Below the pieces are notes generated by a model, which was not told where the DNA came from, did no database searches, and saw only the letters and a program-made list of their open reading frames with translations. The position numbers were made by a program, and so were the translations under genes. Below, piece by piece: positions 8,119-17,527 of a stretch of DNA of 64,000 nucleotides; position 1 is the stretch's first letter, and each line of letters begins with the position of its first letter. Origin of the DNA: Longimicrobiales bacterium. Its GTDB lineage: Bacteria; Gemmatimonadota; Gemmatimonadetes; Longimicrobiales; Gaopeijiaceae. Location: contig OX638356.1 of NCBI GenBank assembly GCA_951813395.1, positions 2,492,501 to 2,556,500 on the forward strand, read 5' to 3'.

Positions 8119-11100
8119 ATGACACCGACAACACACCCCCCTGGGCACGCAGTCCCCGCCGGACACCCGGAGACCGGTTCTCCGACCCGTTTCGGTATCG
8201 CAACCGGCGCGGGCACCGTCGGGAAGCGGAGTTTCCGCTACCTGTGGGCGGTGGCGCTCGCCTTTCTCGTGGCTCCCGTTCCCGTGTCGGCCCAGTACTT
8301 CGGGCGCAACAAGGTGCAGTACGAGCAGCGCGATTTCCGCAAGCTGACAACGGAGAACTGGGACATCTACTACTACGCGGAAGCGTCGGAGCCGATCGAG
8401 GACATCGCCCGCATGGCGGAGCGGTGGTACGAGCGCTTCTCCCGCGTCTTCCAGCACGAGTTCGACACGCGCAAGCCGCTGATCATCTACGCCGATCACC
8501 CGGACTTCCAGCAGACCAACACGCTCGGGGGCGCAATCGGCCAGGGAACCGGCGGCGTTACCGAATCGCTCAAGAACCGGGTGATCATGCCCCTGACGGC
8601 GTCCTACGGCGACACGGACCGCATCCTGGGTCACGAGCTGGTGCACGCCTTCCAGTACAACATCGCCCAGAGCCGCACGGGCGGCGGCATCATGAAGCTG
8701 GCCCAGCTGCCGCTCTGGGTCGTGGAGGGAATGGCCGAATACCTCTCGATGGGCCGCGAGCATCCGCACACGGCCATGTGGCTGCGCGACCACATCCTGC
8801 GGGACGAAAAACCGACCCTCAAGGAGATCACCCGCAATCCGAAGTACTTCGCGTACCGATTCGGCCAGGGCATGATCTCGTACCTGGGGGGAACCTATGG
8901 CGACGATGCCGTCCAGGATTTCTTCCGCACTGCGTTGCAAGGAGGATGGGAGCGGGCGATCGAGCAGGTTTTTGCAATGCCCAGCGACACGCTGGCGATG
9001 CAGTGGTGGGACGCGATCGAGGCGGAGTACAGGCCGCTGATGGCGGGCAAGACCGACCCGTACGAGACCGGAGACGTTCTCCTGTGCGTCGAATGCGGGG
9101 CGGGCCGCACCAATGTCGCCCCCTCCCTGAGTCCCGACGGCCGGTACATCGTCTTCCAGTCGGAGCGTGATCTCTTCTCGATGGACCTGTTCCTGGCGGA
9201 CGTCCACACCGGCGAGATCCTCCGGCCGCTGCAGCGCAACGAGGCGCCGTACATCGACGGGATCCGCTACATCGACACGAGCGGATCGTGGTCGCCCGAC
9301 GGACGCAACCTGGCTTTCGTGGTCCTCGCCAACGGCAACAACCAGCTGGCCATCCTCGATGTGCGGAGCGGAAACATCGAGGAGCGGATCGAAATCGAGG
9401 GGCTCGGGGCGATACAGAATCCGGCCTGGTCCCCCGACGGCCGCAGAATCGCCTTCTCGGGGCTGAAGGGCGGGATCACCGACCTCTATCTCTACGACCT
9501 CGAGACCGGCGGCGTCCAACAGCTCACCAACGACAAGCACGCCGACCTTCACGCGGCCTGGTCGCCCGACGGGCGCACCCTCGCCTTCACCTCCGACCGC
9601 GGCCCCGAAACGGACTTCGACGCGCTGACGTTCGGCAACCATGTCCTGTCCTTCCTGGACGTGGAGTCACTGGCGGTGGCGACGCGGATCCCCTTCCCCG
9701 GGGCAAAGCACATCAATCCCGTGTACGACCGGACCGGGGACGGCATCTTCTTCGTCTCGGACCCGGACGGGTTTCCCGACATCTACCATCTGAGCCTGGC
9801 CGACGGTGAAATGCGCCGGATCACGCACGCGGTCACCGGCGTGAGCGGCATCACCGCGCAGTCGCCGGCGTTCACCTACTCGCCCGACGCCGACCTGCTC
9901 GCCTTCTCGGTCTTCCATGAGCGCGGCTACATCGTCAACACGGGACGGCCCGACGAGATGGGGACCTACGTGGACGTCGTCGCGGACGCCACTCCCCACC
10001 CCGGACGCATGCTCCCGCCGGGTCTCCCGGCCGTCGGCAGCCGGATCGCGAGGTACCTGTCGGACCCGTACACCGGACTCGTTTCCGACCAGGTCTACAC
10101 CTCCGACCAGTCGGAGCCCTACCGGCCTTCGCTGCAGCTCGACTACATCGGTCAGCCGAGCGTAGGCGTCGGCGCCGACACCTACGGCTCCTACATCGGC
10201 GGCGCGACCTCGGCCTACTTCAGCGACATGCTGGGCGACCAGAGGGTGTTCACGAGCCTGCTCGCCAACGGCACGATCAAGGACATCGGCGCGAACGTGT
10301 TCTACCTGAACGAGAAACGGCGCTGGAACTGGGGCGGCGGGATCCAGCACCAGCCGTATCTGCGCAATTACTTCCAGTTCGGACGGAACAACTTCCAGAT
10401 CATTCGCCAGCGCATCTTCATCGATTCGGCGGAAGGGCTGGTCCAGTATCCCCTCTCGGCCACCCGCCGGCTCGAGGGCGGAATCGGGTTCACGCGGTAC
10501 AGCTTCGATCTGGAGAGGGAAACGTACCACACCGATGTATTCCAGCGTGTTGTCGGCTACGAGCGCGAGGGTCTCCCGTCGCGCGATGCGCTCAACCTGG
10601 CCTCCGTTTCCATGGCGTTCGTGGGGGACAACCACTATTCGGGATTCACGAGCCCCGTTCGTGGAGGGCGGTTCCGGGTCGGCGTGCAGGCGCTGTCCGG
10701 CACCGTCAATTTCCAGAACCTCACCCTGGACTACCGCCGCTACTTCAACAACGGCGGCCCGGTCACCCTGGCGCTGCGGGGAATGCACCTGGGGCGCTAC
10801 GGGGACCTGCGCGCGCTCGATGAGCAGCAGCTGGGCACGTATTTCCTGGGCTACGAACACCTGATCCGGGGCTACTCCTACGAGTCCTTCAACCAGAACC
10901 AGGAGTGCACGATCAGCCTCAGCGGCTCGAGCTGCCCGGAACTGGATCGCCTGTTCGGACACCGGCTGGGCGTGTTCAACATGGAACTCCGGCTTCCCTT
11001 CACGGGAATCGAGGAGTTCGGGCTCATCAACTTCCCCTATATCCCCCTCGAATTCACGGTGTTTACCGATATCGGGTTCGCGTGGGATTCGGAGCGGACG

Positions 11101-11274
11101 GGGACGTTGACCTGGTCGCGGCACTCGGCGGACCGGATCCCGCTGGCATCCAGCGGCGTGTCGGCCCGCATGAACATGCTCGGTTTCCTGATCCTGGAGG
11201 CGTACTACGCGTATCCCTGGCAGCGGCCCGAGAAGGGCTGGCACATGGGCTTCGTGGTTGCTCCGGGCTGGTAG
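8119..11274 (+). CDS. HExxH metallopeptidase / TolB-type propeller / C-terminal beta-barrel fusion
   Basis: The predicted protein has 1051 residues. The ATG at 8119 has an AAGAGG ribosome site. A signal segment (YLWAVALAFLVAPVPVSAQ) lies unusually deep, about residues 37-56. The first domain resembles gluzincin 'peptidase MA' proteins: GHELVH puts HExxH at residues 172-176, with a likely third ligand at Glu203 or Glu207 (VVEGMAEYLS). At least four PD40/TolB repeats follow between about residues 330 and 500 (WSPDGRNLAF, WSPDGRRIAF, WSPDGRTLAF). The last 400 or so residues alternate like an outer-membrane barrel and resemble Omp85/surface-antigen ends. It is probably anchored in the outer membrane with the peptidase domain at the surface or in the periplasm; orientation is unknown. 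Confidence 0.8.
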   Translation: MTPTTHPPGHAVPAGHPETGSPTRFGIATGAGTVGKRSFRYLWAVALAFLVAPVPVSAQYFGRNKVQYEQRDFRKLTTENWDIYYYAEASEPIEDIARMAERWYERFSRVFQHEFDTRKPLIIYADHPDFQQTNTLGGAIGQGTGGVTESLKNRVIMPLTASYGDTDRILGHELVHAFQYNIAQSRTGGGIMKLAQLPLWVVEGMAEYLSMGREHPHTAMWLRDHILRDEKPTLKEITRNPKYFAYRFGQGMISYLGGTYGDDAVQDFFRTALQGGWERAIEQVFAMPSDTLAMQWWDAIEAEYRPLMAGKTDPYETGDVLLCVECGAGRTNVAPSLSPDGRYIVFQSERDLFSMDLFLADVHTGEILRPLQRNEAPYIDGIRYIDTSGSWSPDGRNLAFVVLANGNNQLAILDVRSGNIEERIEIEGLGAIQNPAWSPDGRRIAFSGLKGGITDLYLYDLETGGVQQLTNDKHADLHAAWSPDGRTLAFTSDRGPETDFDALTFGNHVLSFLDVESLAVATRIPFPGAKHINPVYDRTGDGIFFVSDPDGFPDIYHLSLADGEMRRITHAVTGVSGITAQSPAFTYSPDADLLAFSVFHERGYIVNTGRPDEMGTYVDVVADATPHPGRMLPPGLPAVGSRIARYLSDPYTGLVSDQVYTSDQSEPYRPSLQLDYIGQPSVGVGADTYGSYIGGATSAYFSDMLGDQRVFTSLLANGTIKDIGANVFYLNEKRRWNWGGGIQHQPYLRNYFQFGRNNFQIIRQRIFIDSAEGLVQYPLSATRRLEGGIGFTRYSFDLERETYHTDVFQRVVGYEREGLPSRDALNLASVSMAFVGDNHYSGFTSPVRGGRFRVGVQALSGTVNFQNLTLDYRRYFNNGGPVTLALRGMHLGRYGDLRALDEQQLGTYFLGYEHLIRGYSYESFNQNQECTISLSGSSCPELDRLFGHRLGVFNMELRLPFTGIEEFGLINFPYIPLEFTVFTDIGFAWDSERTGTLTWSRHSADRIPLASSGVSARMNMLGFLILEAYYAYPWQRPEKGWHMGFVVAPGW

Positions 11275-11298
11275 CTGGCGTCGAACGGCAGCGGCGCG

Positions 11299-12246
11299 TC
11301 AGAAGATCTCGATCCTGACGTAGCGGTCGGGGTTCTCCCTGATGTCCTCGAGTAGCGCCTGCAGACTCAAGGCCGCCTCGTCGAGCGAGTCGTAGAGCGA
11401 GTCGTCGACCGAGAGCCTGCCCAGCGTACCCTCGCCGCGCTCGATGCGCCCGAGGATGACGTTCAGCGAGGCCACTCCCGCGTCAATCGCGCCGGAGGTG
11501 CGCTCGACGGTTTCGAGCGTGGCTTCGGCAGATGCCAGCGCCCGCCTCCACTCGTCGGCCCCTGAAATCTGCTCCACGTTTTCGGCGGCCAGCCTCAGGC
11601 TCTCCGTGATCGACCGGACCTCGGTGGCCTGGCCCTCGACGATCTCACCGAACTCGCCCAGAAGGTCACGCATTTGCGCAACCACTTCGCCTGTGCCCGC
11701 AATCGTGGAATCCGACAGAACGTCCTGAATCCTCGTCAGCACGTCCTCCGTTTCGCCGGCCAGGCCTTCGACGGTGTCGAGAACACCGCCCCCACCCGTC
11801 CCGGGGACCATTGTCCAGGGTTCGACGAAGCCGTCTCCGTCACCGGGGATGACCGAAACCACCATTCCACCCAGAAAGCCCAGCGAGACCAGTTCCGTGC
11901 GCGATCCCGCGGGGATCGGCCAGTCGCCCTCGACCTCGAGGGTGATGACCACCCCGCCCGCAGGCGCCAGCTCGAACGCGTGCACGCGCCCGATATTGAT
12001 CCCGCGCATCCTGACGGGGTCACCCCTGCGGATCCCCTGCGCGTCCTCGACATGCGTGGTGACCATGTACCGCCCCCTGAAAGTCCCTGGGCTCGTCATC
12101 AGAAAGAGGACCGTGAAAAACGCGACGATTCCCAGTATGACGAAGATTCCCACGCGGAACTGGCGCGCGCCCGGGGTGGGAGGGACGGCCCGCAGAACCT
12201 CCGCGTCCGATAGACGCCGACTGCGGCTGGTTTCCGTATTGCTCAT
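11299..12246 (-). CDS. mlaD: MlaD-family (MCE domain) lipid-transport substrate-binding protein
   Basis: The 315-residue protein has a short cytoplasmic start, one membrane helix (VGIFVILGIVAFFTVLFLM, about residues 32-50), then an MCE/MlaD domain with GIRRGDPVRMRGINIGRV and a late hydrophobic GFLGGMVVSV. A coiled or helical tail with regularly spaced acidic residues follows, as in longer MCE proteins that span the periplasm. It would bind phospholipid in the periplasm and pass it to or from the MlaE/MlaF complex. Its ATG overlaps the mlaF stop by four bases (ATGA). The assignment rests on the domain and the mlaE-mlaF-mlaD order. Confidence 0.9.
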   Translation of the reverse strand: MSNTETSRSRRLSDAEVLRAVPPTPGARQFRVGIFVILGIVAFFTVLFLMTSPGTFRGRYMVTTHVEDAQGIRRGDPVRMRGINIGRVHAFELAPAGGVVITLEVEGDWPIPAGSRTELVSLGFLGGMVVSVIPGDGDGFVEPWTMVPGTGGGGVLDTVEGLAGETEDVLTRIQDVLSDSTIAGTGEVVAQMRDLLGEFGEIVEGQATEVRSITESLRLAAENVEQISGADEWRRALASAEATLETVERTSGAIDAGVASLNVILGRIERGEGTLGRLSVDDSLYDSLDEAALSLQALLEDIRENPDRYVRIEIF

Positions 12247-13025
12247 GACATCTCCAAAACATCGAGGGCGGCTTCCGCGGCCGCCCGGTCAACGAAAGCC
12301 CTGACTACGGGATCGGAACTGATCCGGAATTCGTCCGGCGTCCCGCAAAACCGGATTACTCCTCCCTCCAGCATCGCGACGCGGTCGCACATCCACAGCG
12401 CACCCTCCACGTCGTGGGTCACGAGTACCGAAGTCACCCTCAGCTCTTCCGACAGCTGCTTGATCAGCCTTTCCACCGCCGCGGTGTTCACCGGATCCAG
12501 ACCCGTGGTGGGTTCGTCCCAGAGGAGGATCGCAGGGCGTCCCACGATGGCACGCGCAATGCCCACGCGCTTCTTCATTCCGCCTGACAGCTCCGCGGGG
12601 AGGATGGACAGGACCGAATCCGGATCGAGGTTGACCAGTTCCAGGGCCTTCCACACCGCTCTTGCGAGATCGGCGCGGGTCATGCGCCGGATCCGGTCCA
12701 CGGGCAACCCCATCTCGACGTTGCCGTAGACGTTCAGGGAGTCGAAGAGCGCGGCGTGCTGGAACACGTATCCGACCTGCTGGCGCACGGTCTCCTTGGC
12801 TCCATGGGCTCCGAAATAGACCGAGCTGCCGTTGACCTCCACATCGCCGCGGTCGGGCACGACGAGGCCGATGGTGGTCTTCAGCAGCACGCTCTTTCCC
12901 GTGCCCGAGGGACCGAACAGGGCGAACATCTCGCCCTCGTGGATGTCGAGATCGACGCCCGACAGCACCGGGTGGTTGAAGGCCTTGTGCGTGTTGCGGT
13001 AGCGAATGACGGGGGTGGTGGTCAT
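12243..13025 (-). CDS. mlaF: MlaF-type phospholipid ABC transporter ATPase
   Basis: This is a 260-residue ABC ATPase from the ATG at 13025. A GTG at 13037 would add four residues and cannot be excluded, since neither has a clear ribosome site. Walker A is GPSGTGKS (38-45), the signature is LSGGM (146-150) and Walker B ends in Asp170-Glu171 before PTTGLDP. It should drive phospholipid movement by MlaE in the inner membrane as part of outer-membrane lipid asymmetry maintenance. It sits between mlaE and mlaD in one operon. Confidence 0.92.
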   Translation of the reverse strand: MTTTPVIRYRNTHKAFNHPVLSGVDLDIHEGEMFALFGPSGTGKSVLLKTTIGLVVPDRGDVEVNGSSVYFGAHGAKETVRQQVGYVFQHAALFDSLNVYGNVEMGLPVDRIRRMTRADLARAVWKALELVNLDPDSVLSILPAELSGGMKKRVGIARAIVGRPAILLWDEPTTGLDPVNTAAVERLIKQLSEELRVTSVLVTHDVEGALWMCDRVAMLEGGVIRFCGTPDEFRISSDPVVRAFVDRAAAEAALDVLEMS

Positions 13026-13041
13026 CGGCGCGGGCACTGAT

Positions 13042-13833
13042 TCACTGCAGGAAGAGGGGTGGGAACAACGCGTCCAGGATCAGGACCGTGAGCGTCTGGA
13101 ACATCACGGAGGCTGTGGTGGTGCGGCCCACGCCTTCGGCGCCTCCGGAGGTGCGGAACCCCATGTGGATCGCGATCACGGGAATCGCGAAGCCGAAGGC
13201 GAACGCCTTCATGAACGAGTACAAGAGGTCCCACGAGTGCCAGTACAGGCGAGCGCCGTACAGGAAGGTCTCGAAGCTGAGTCCCAGGGACAGCTGTGCC
13301 GCCACCATCCCCGAGAATATGCCGACGATGTTGGACAGCCCGACCAGGAGGGGCATGACAATGAGGCCGGCCAGTATGCGGGGCGCCGCGAGCATGATCA
13401 CCGGGTCGCGGCCCAGCGAGCGGTACGCGTCGATTTGCTCCGACACCACCATCGTGCCCAGCTCGGCGGTGATCCGGGCGCCGACCCGCCCCACCAGGAC
13501 GACTGCGGTAAGAACCGGAGCGAGCTCGAGCACCACGCTGGTCACGGTCACGCTGCCCAGCACGTACAACGGGATGTTCGCGGTGAACTGATACCCCCCC
13601 TGCTGCGAAGTCACGATGCCCGAAAGGATCGACGTGACCGCGACGATGGGGATGCTCTGGACGCCCATCACGTAGAGCTGGCGAACGAATTCCCGGGACG
13701 AGATCCGCAACCGCACAGCGGCCACGGCCGTTGACCAGACCAGGAGACCGAGTTGGCCGCCGTGTTCCGCCCAGTCCTCCCACAACCGCCCCATCGCCCT
13801 GACGGGCCGCTCGTAAAAAGCGGCTTGTCTCAT
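13042..13833 (-). CDS. mlaE: MlaE-family phospholipid ABC transporter permease
   Basis: The 263-residue integral membrane protein shows the MlaE pattern: an amphipathic start, several hydrophobic segments and the conserved stretch ELAPVLTAVVLVGRVGARIT followed by ELGTMVVSEQIDAY. It forms the inner-membrane core of the lipid transporter with MlaF. Its start overlaps the preceding small surface-protein gene by four bases (ATGA), and mlaF follows within a few bases. No other Mla component (MlaC, MlaB or MlaA) appears in this cluster. Confidence 0.93.
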   Translation of the reverse strand: MRQAAFYERPVRAMGRLWEDWAEHGGQLGLLVWSTAVAAVRLRISSREFVRQLYVMGVQSIPIVAVTSILSGIVTSQQGGYQFTANIPLYVLGSVTVTSVVLELAPVLTAVVLVGRVGARITAELGTMVVSEQIDAYRSLGRDPVIMLAAPRILAGLIVMPLLVGLSNIVGIFSGMVAAQLSLGLSFETFLYGARLYWHSWDLLYSFMKAFAFGFAIPVIAIHMGFRTSGGAEGVGRTTTASVMFQTLTVLILDALFPPLFLQ

Positions 13834-14411
13834 CCGCGCCCCGGACCGCGGGGAGCGGCGCGGGCGCGCGACGGGCTGAGCAGAATGCCCACCGCGAAGA
13901 CCTGCTTGTTCAGGTCCGACCCGACTTCCTGGCGCAATTCGACATAGGGAACGATCACGGGCAGTACCGGAAGGCGTACACCCGCCACCAGGGTGAACAC
14001 CCAGTCGTCATCGAGCGGCTCCGCCCCCCCGGATCCCGGATCGGGCCCTCCCGGCGGACGTGTGAATTGCTGGTGGGATGCCCCGGCGCCGAAGTAGATC
14101 GACCCTTGCGACGCCAGAAGGACCTGCCCGCCGATGCCCCGGTAGGAACACCCGTCGCAGTCGGGAAGCAGGTGGTCGTAGATCCCGGCCACGGTGAGCC
14201 CGCTGCGAATGAACCCGAGTTCGAGTTCGGCTCTGCCCCCGTAGCCGAACGTGCCGTCGAAGATCTGCGACTGGTACAGGGCGTGAGCGCCGGCCTTCAT
14301 CCTCAGCTGCCCGGCTGCGGGAACGGCGGTCGTGGCCGCCAGGACGGCGATCGCCGCCAGGATGCCCGACGCGGTCCGAACGCTCGAACGGACCGTCGCG
14401 CACAACTCCAC
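13830..14411 (-). CDS. Small predicted outer-membrane/periplasmic protein heading the mla operon
   Basis: I do not recognise a named family. The start is taken as the GTG at 14411, giving 193 residues, because an open frame further upstream would run into the divergent gene at 14481. From that start the N-terminus is a good signal peptide (ILAAIAVLAATTAVPAAGQ). The mature part has alternating polar and hydrophobic stretches (RAELELGFIRSGLTVAGIYDHLLP, shortened here in meaning to a beta-strand-like pattern), suggesting a small barrel. A DCDGC pair could form a disulfide. It is coupled to mlaE by a four-base overlap, so a role in envelope lipid transport or OM anchoring is a reasonable guess only. 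Confidence 0.6.
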   Translation of the reverse strand: MELCATVRSSVRTASGILAAIAVLAATTAVPAAGQLRMKAGAHALYQSQIFDGTFGYGGRAELELGFIRSGLTVAGIYDHLLPDCDGCSYRGIGGQVLLASQGSIYFGAGASHQQFTRPPGGPDPGSGGAEPLDDDWVFTLVAGVRLPVLPVIVPYVELRQEVGSDLNKQVFAVGILLSPSRARAAPRGPGRG

Positions 14412-14480
14412 GGCTGGAAGCTTTTGTCGTAGATTGATCAGACGATCCCCCTGGTTGCTCTCCAAGCTGTCGGTGTTTGA

Positions 14481-15035
14481 ATGTACCGCAATCGCTCGGC
14501 TTTCGTCTTGTCGCCCGGCCTCCGGATCTGCGTGGTCTGCCTGGCGTCGCTGGCCGCGGCCGCCTGGACAGCCCCGGAACCGCTCCACCCCTTTCGGCTT
14601 TCGGTCGCGGACGTGCGTGTCACGGATGCGATCCTCGAGGTTCGGGTCCGCTTTTTCTGGGACGATCTTCAGTTCGCGGTGATGGAAAGCACCTCGGACA
14701 TGGACTTCGAGCTGTCCGAGACCCCCGAGGTCGACACCGCCATACAGAACTACATCAATGAGAAGCTGGTGTTCCGGGCGGACGACGCACCGTTGGCGGG
14801 TACGCTCATCGAGCGCGGCGTGGAGGAGGCAGCCAGACTCGACGAAGTCATGTGGTGGTACCGGCTCGAATACGCGCTCCCCGCCCCGGTGGAACGGGTG
14901 CATATCCGCAACAGGCTTCTGTTCAACATGTTCGAGGATCAGCGCAACCTGGTGAACCTCAAGACCCGAAGCGGGAGGGAGCGGACCTACTACTTCACGT
15001 GGGACGAGGACAACCTCTCGGTCCCGGTCACCTGA
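14481..15035 (+). CDS. DUF6702-type secreted protein
   Basis: This 184-residue protein has an N-terminal signal segment (about residues 14-31, ending AAAAWTA). A DUF6702-like body then begins at HPFRLSVADVRV and continues with FFWDDLQFAV and late NRLLFNMFEDQRNLV. Members of this family are small periplasmic or surface proteins of unknown function. The gene is divergent from the mla operon, so the 69 bases between them should hold both promoters. Its stop overlaps the converging YncE-like gene by eight bases. Family assignment is from recall of the motif pattern and is moderately sure. Confidence 0.68.
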   Translation: MYRNRSAFVLSPGLRICVVCLASLAAAAWTAPEPLHPFRLSVADVRVTDAILEVRVRFFWDDLQFAVMESTSDMDFELSETPEVDTAIQNYINEKLVFRADDAPLAGTLIERGVEEAARLDEVMWWYRLEYALPAPVERVHIRNRLLFNMFEDQRNLVNLKTRSGRERTYYFTWDEDNLSVPVT

Positions 15036-16107
15036 GGGACGGTGGCGACCGCGCTTCCTCCATCCTCCAGAAAACGATCCCGCCAGCTTGCTGCCCTACC
15101 TCCAGATCGGCCACTCGCACGAAACGGGTGAGGTCGAAGACATCGACCTTCCCCGGCTCCGCGCCCACGCCCTCGACCGACACGAAGGCGTATCGCCCGT
15201 CGGGACTGACCGTCACGCCATGAGTCACGGTTGTGGAAGAAGGCGCGCTGCCCAGCTCCCGCCCGTCGACGAGATCGAAGAACTGTACGGCAGCCCCCTG
15301 CTTCAGCGTGGCAACGAGGATCCGGTCGTCCGGAGTCAGCGCCAGGTTGTAGGGTCCGGCCCCCGTCTCGAAGGTGCGCTTGAGGGACCACGATTCGCGG
15401 TCGATCTCGAGGATGCGGTCGCCCCGGTTGCACGCGGCCAGCAGCGATTCTCCGTTCCGCGTGGGGACGACCCAGGTCGGGGAGCAGGGCGCCTCGGCGT
15501 GAAAGCGCCGGCTGACCGCGAAGGTGCGGGTATCGACCTCGACGATCTGGTCATCCATCATGCACGCCGAGTACAGGAACTCCCCGGCCGCGTCCAGGCG
15601 GGCGCCGTGGGGCATCGTGCAGGTCTCTATCTGTGCCACTTCCATCATCTCGGGGGCGTACACCACCGAGATGGTCGAGGGCACGGGCTCGCCGTGGAGA
15701 TTGAAGTTGGCCACGAAAGCGTAGAGACCGTCGGGCGTGAGGTCGAGTGTCGCGGGAAAATAGCCGAGAAGGATGGGGTCGCCGACGAGCGTATCGGGAC
15801 CTGCGTGGAACTTCCACAGCTTGCCGTCGGGAACTCCGTGCCCGGTGGTCATGTACAGGAAGCGTCCATCGGGGGAAAGATTGAGGCCGTGCGGACCCTC
15901 GGTTTCGGTGGCCATCTCGCCCACCGCGATGGTGCGCTCAAGTGACGCGCCACCCGGTCCGAAGCGTACCCTGTGAAGGAGATCGGCGGACTCGGCGCCT
16001 ACGTAGACATAGTAGTCTGCCGTCGGCGGTTCCTGGGCGCCGCCGGCACGCGGGGCCAGCAGGAAGGGAATCAGCAGAGCGAGTGCGGCGGGCGACCGAC
16101 GAAACAA
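15028..16107 (-). CDS. YncE/YVTN-type beta-propeller secreted protein
   Basis: The 359-residue protein is started at the TTG at 16107, because a perfect GGAGGA ribosome site lies five bases before it. It then opens with a clean signal peptide (SPAALALLIPFLLAPRAGGAQ). Longer readings from 16146 or 16326 lack ribosome sites or overlap the divergent gene. The mature part has repeats of about 45 residues with LSPDGRFLYMTTG, LTPDGLYAFVANF and VSPDGRYAFVSVEG, the pattern of YVTN/lactonase-like propellers. The function is unknown; such proteins often bind metals or serve as secreted scaffolds. Confidence 0.78.
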   Translation of the reverse strand: MFRRSPAALALLIPFLLAPRAGGAQEPPTADYYVYVGAESADLLHRVRFGPGGASLERTIAVGEMATETEGPHGLNLSPDGRFLYMTTGHGVPDGKLWKFHAGPDTLVGDPILLGYFPATLDLTPDGLYAFVANFNLHGEPVPSTISVVYAPEMMEVAQIETCTMPHGARLDAAGEFLYSACMMDDQIVEVDTRTFAVSRRFHAEAPCSPTWVVPTRNGESLLAACNRGDRILEIDRESWSLKRTFETGAGPYNLALTPDDRILVATLKQGAAVQFFDLVDGRELGSAPSSTTVTHGVTVSPDGRYAFVSVEGVGAEPGKVDVFDLTRFVRVADLEVGQQAGGIVFWRMEEARSPPSLR

Positions 16108-16240
16108 CGCGCTCCTCCATCGAAGTGAACAGGCGGGGACAGGCATCGATGCCGAACGGTAGAGACGGGCAGCGGACGAGGGCAAGGCCATCCGGTCCGG
16201 CGCACCGGTCCGGGATGCCGCGACCCGGGCGGACCGTGTC

Positions 16241-17461
16241 ATGATCAAGCTGCTGGCGGTGGTGGGCGTTTCATTGTCGATCTCCTTCCTCTGCTCGGTG
16301 CTCGAAGCCGTGCTCCTGTCGGTCAACCGCTCCTACCTCGTGCTGCTGCAGCGCCGCGGCGAGGTCGCCGGCAATATCCTCGGCAGGATGAAGGAGCGGA
16401 TCGACGAGCCCATCGGGGCGATCCTGACCCTCAACACCATCGCCCACACCGTGGGGTCGGCCTGGGGCGGCGCCATTGCCGTCCAGATCTTCGGCGAGGT
16501 CTGGATCGGGGCGTTTGTGGGGGTCCTCACCTTCGCCGTGCTGGTCTTCTCGGAGATCATTCCCAAGACGCTTGGAGCCACCTTCTGCAATCAGCTGGCC
16601 CGGCCGACGGCGCACCTGCTGCGGGCGATGGTGTTCGTGATGAAGCCGGTCCTGGGGCCGCTGAGCCTCATGAGCCGCTGGATTACGCCGAAGGGACATC
16701 GGGGAGCCACGATCAGCCGTGCCGAAATCGAGGTGCTCGCGGAACTCGGACACCGCGAGGGCGCTCTCGACAAGGACGAGTTCCAGGTCATGTCGAACCT
16801 CATGCAGCTCGACGAGATCGCCGTGAGCGAGGTCATGACGCCGCGGATCGACATCGTCGCCGTGCCGGTCGGGGCGTCGGTGGGCGAGGCGATGGACGTC
16901 ATGCTGGAGCACGGCAAGCTCCGTCTGCCCGTCTACGAGGGGAACCTCGATCAGATCGTGGGGATCCTGCTCGCCCGGGACCTGTGGAGAGCCGCCCGCG
17001 ACGGGGGCGAGGAGATTCGCGCCGTGGCACGTCCCGCGCAGTTCGCTCCCGCGTCCAAGCCGGTCGAGGAGCTGATCCACGAAATGCGGGCGAAGCGGAC
17101 CAACATGCTCATCGTCCTGGACGAATTCGGAGGCACCGCGGGCCTGGTCACCCTGGAGGACCTGATCGAGGAGATCGTCGGCGAAATCCAGGACGAACAC
17201 GAGACCAACGAACCGGTCGACTTCCAGGAGCCGGGCGACGGCCGAACCGTCATTCGGGGTGGCACGCCCGCCAGGGACGTGGAGGACCGCCTGGGCATCG
17301 ACCTGGGCGAGGACTACGACACGGTCGGCGGTTACGTGTTCGGCACGCTCGAGGGCATCGCGAAGGCCGGCGATTCCATTCCCGTCGAGGGCGGCCGGCT
17401 CAGAGTCGCCCGGGTGCGCAGGCGCCGGATCGAAACCATCGTCTTCGACCCGGAGGGGTAG
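16241..17461 (+). CDS. CNNM/CorC-HlyC family membrane transporter
   Basis: The 406-residue protein has a DUF21/CNNM membrane domain (about residues 1-150) with SEIIPKTLGA and several hydrophobic segments. Two CBS domains follow (from about residue 195, VSEVMTPRIDIVAVPV, and about 260-320 with LEDLIEEIVGEIQDE). A C-terminal CorC_HlyC domain begins near residue 325 (VIRGGTPARDVEDRLGIDLG). Related proteins export Mg2+ or Na+ ions; the 'hemolysin' label is historical. It converges on lspA with 66 bases between stops. Confidence 0.9.
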   Translation: MIKLLAVVGVSLSISFLCSVLEAVLLSVNRSYLVLLQRRGEVAGNILGRMKERIDEPIGAILTLNTIAHTVGSAWGGAIAVQIFGEVWIGAFVGVLTFAVLVFSEIIPKTLGATFCNQLARPTAHLLRAMVFVMKPVLGPLSLMSRWITPKGHRGATISRAEIEVLAELGHREGALDKDEFQVMSNLMQLDEIAVSEVMTPRIDIVAVPVGASVGEAMDVMLEHGKLRLPVYEGNLDQIVGILLARDLWRAARDGGEEIRAVARPAQFAPASKPVEELIHEMRAKRTNMLIVLDEFGGTAGLVTLEDLIEEIVGEIQDEHETNEPVDFQEPGDGRTVIRGGTPARDVEDRLGIDLGEDYDTVGGYVFGTLEGIAKAGDSIPVEGGRLRVARVRRRRIETIVFDPEG

Positions 17462-17527
17462 CAGTTCGGGCTGGTGGGCCCGCGCACGGCCGGCACGATG
17501 GGTGGACGAGGTCCAGCGACGGCCCCG

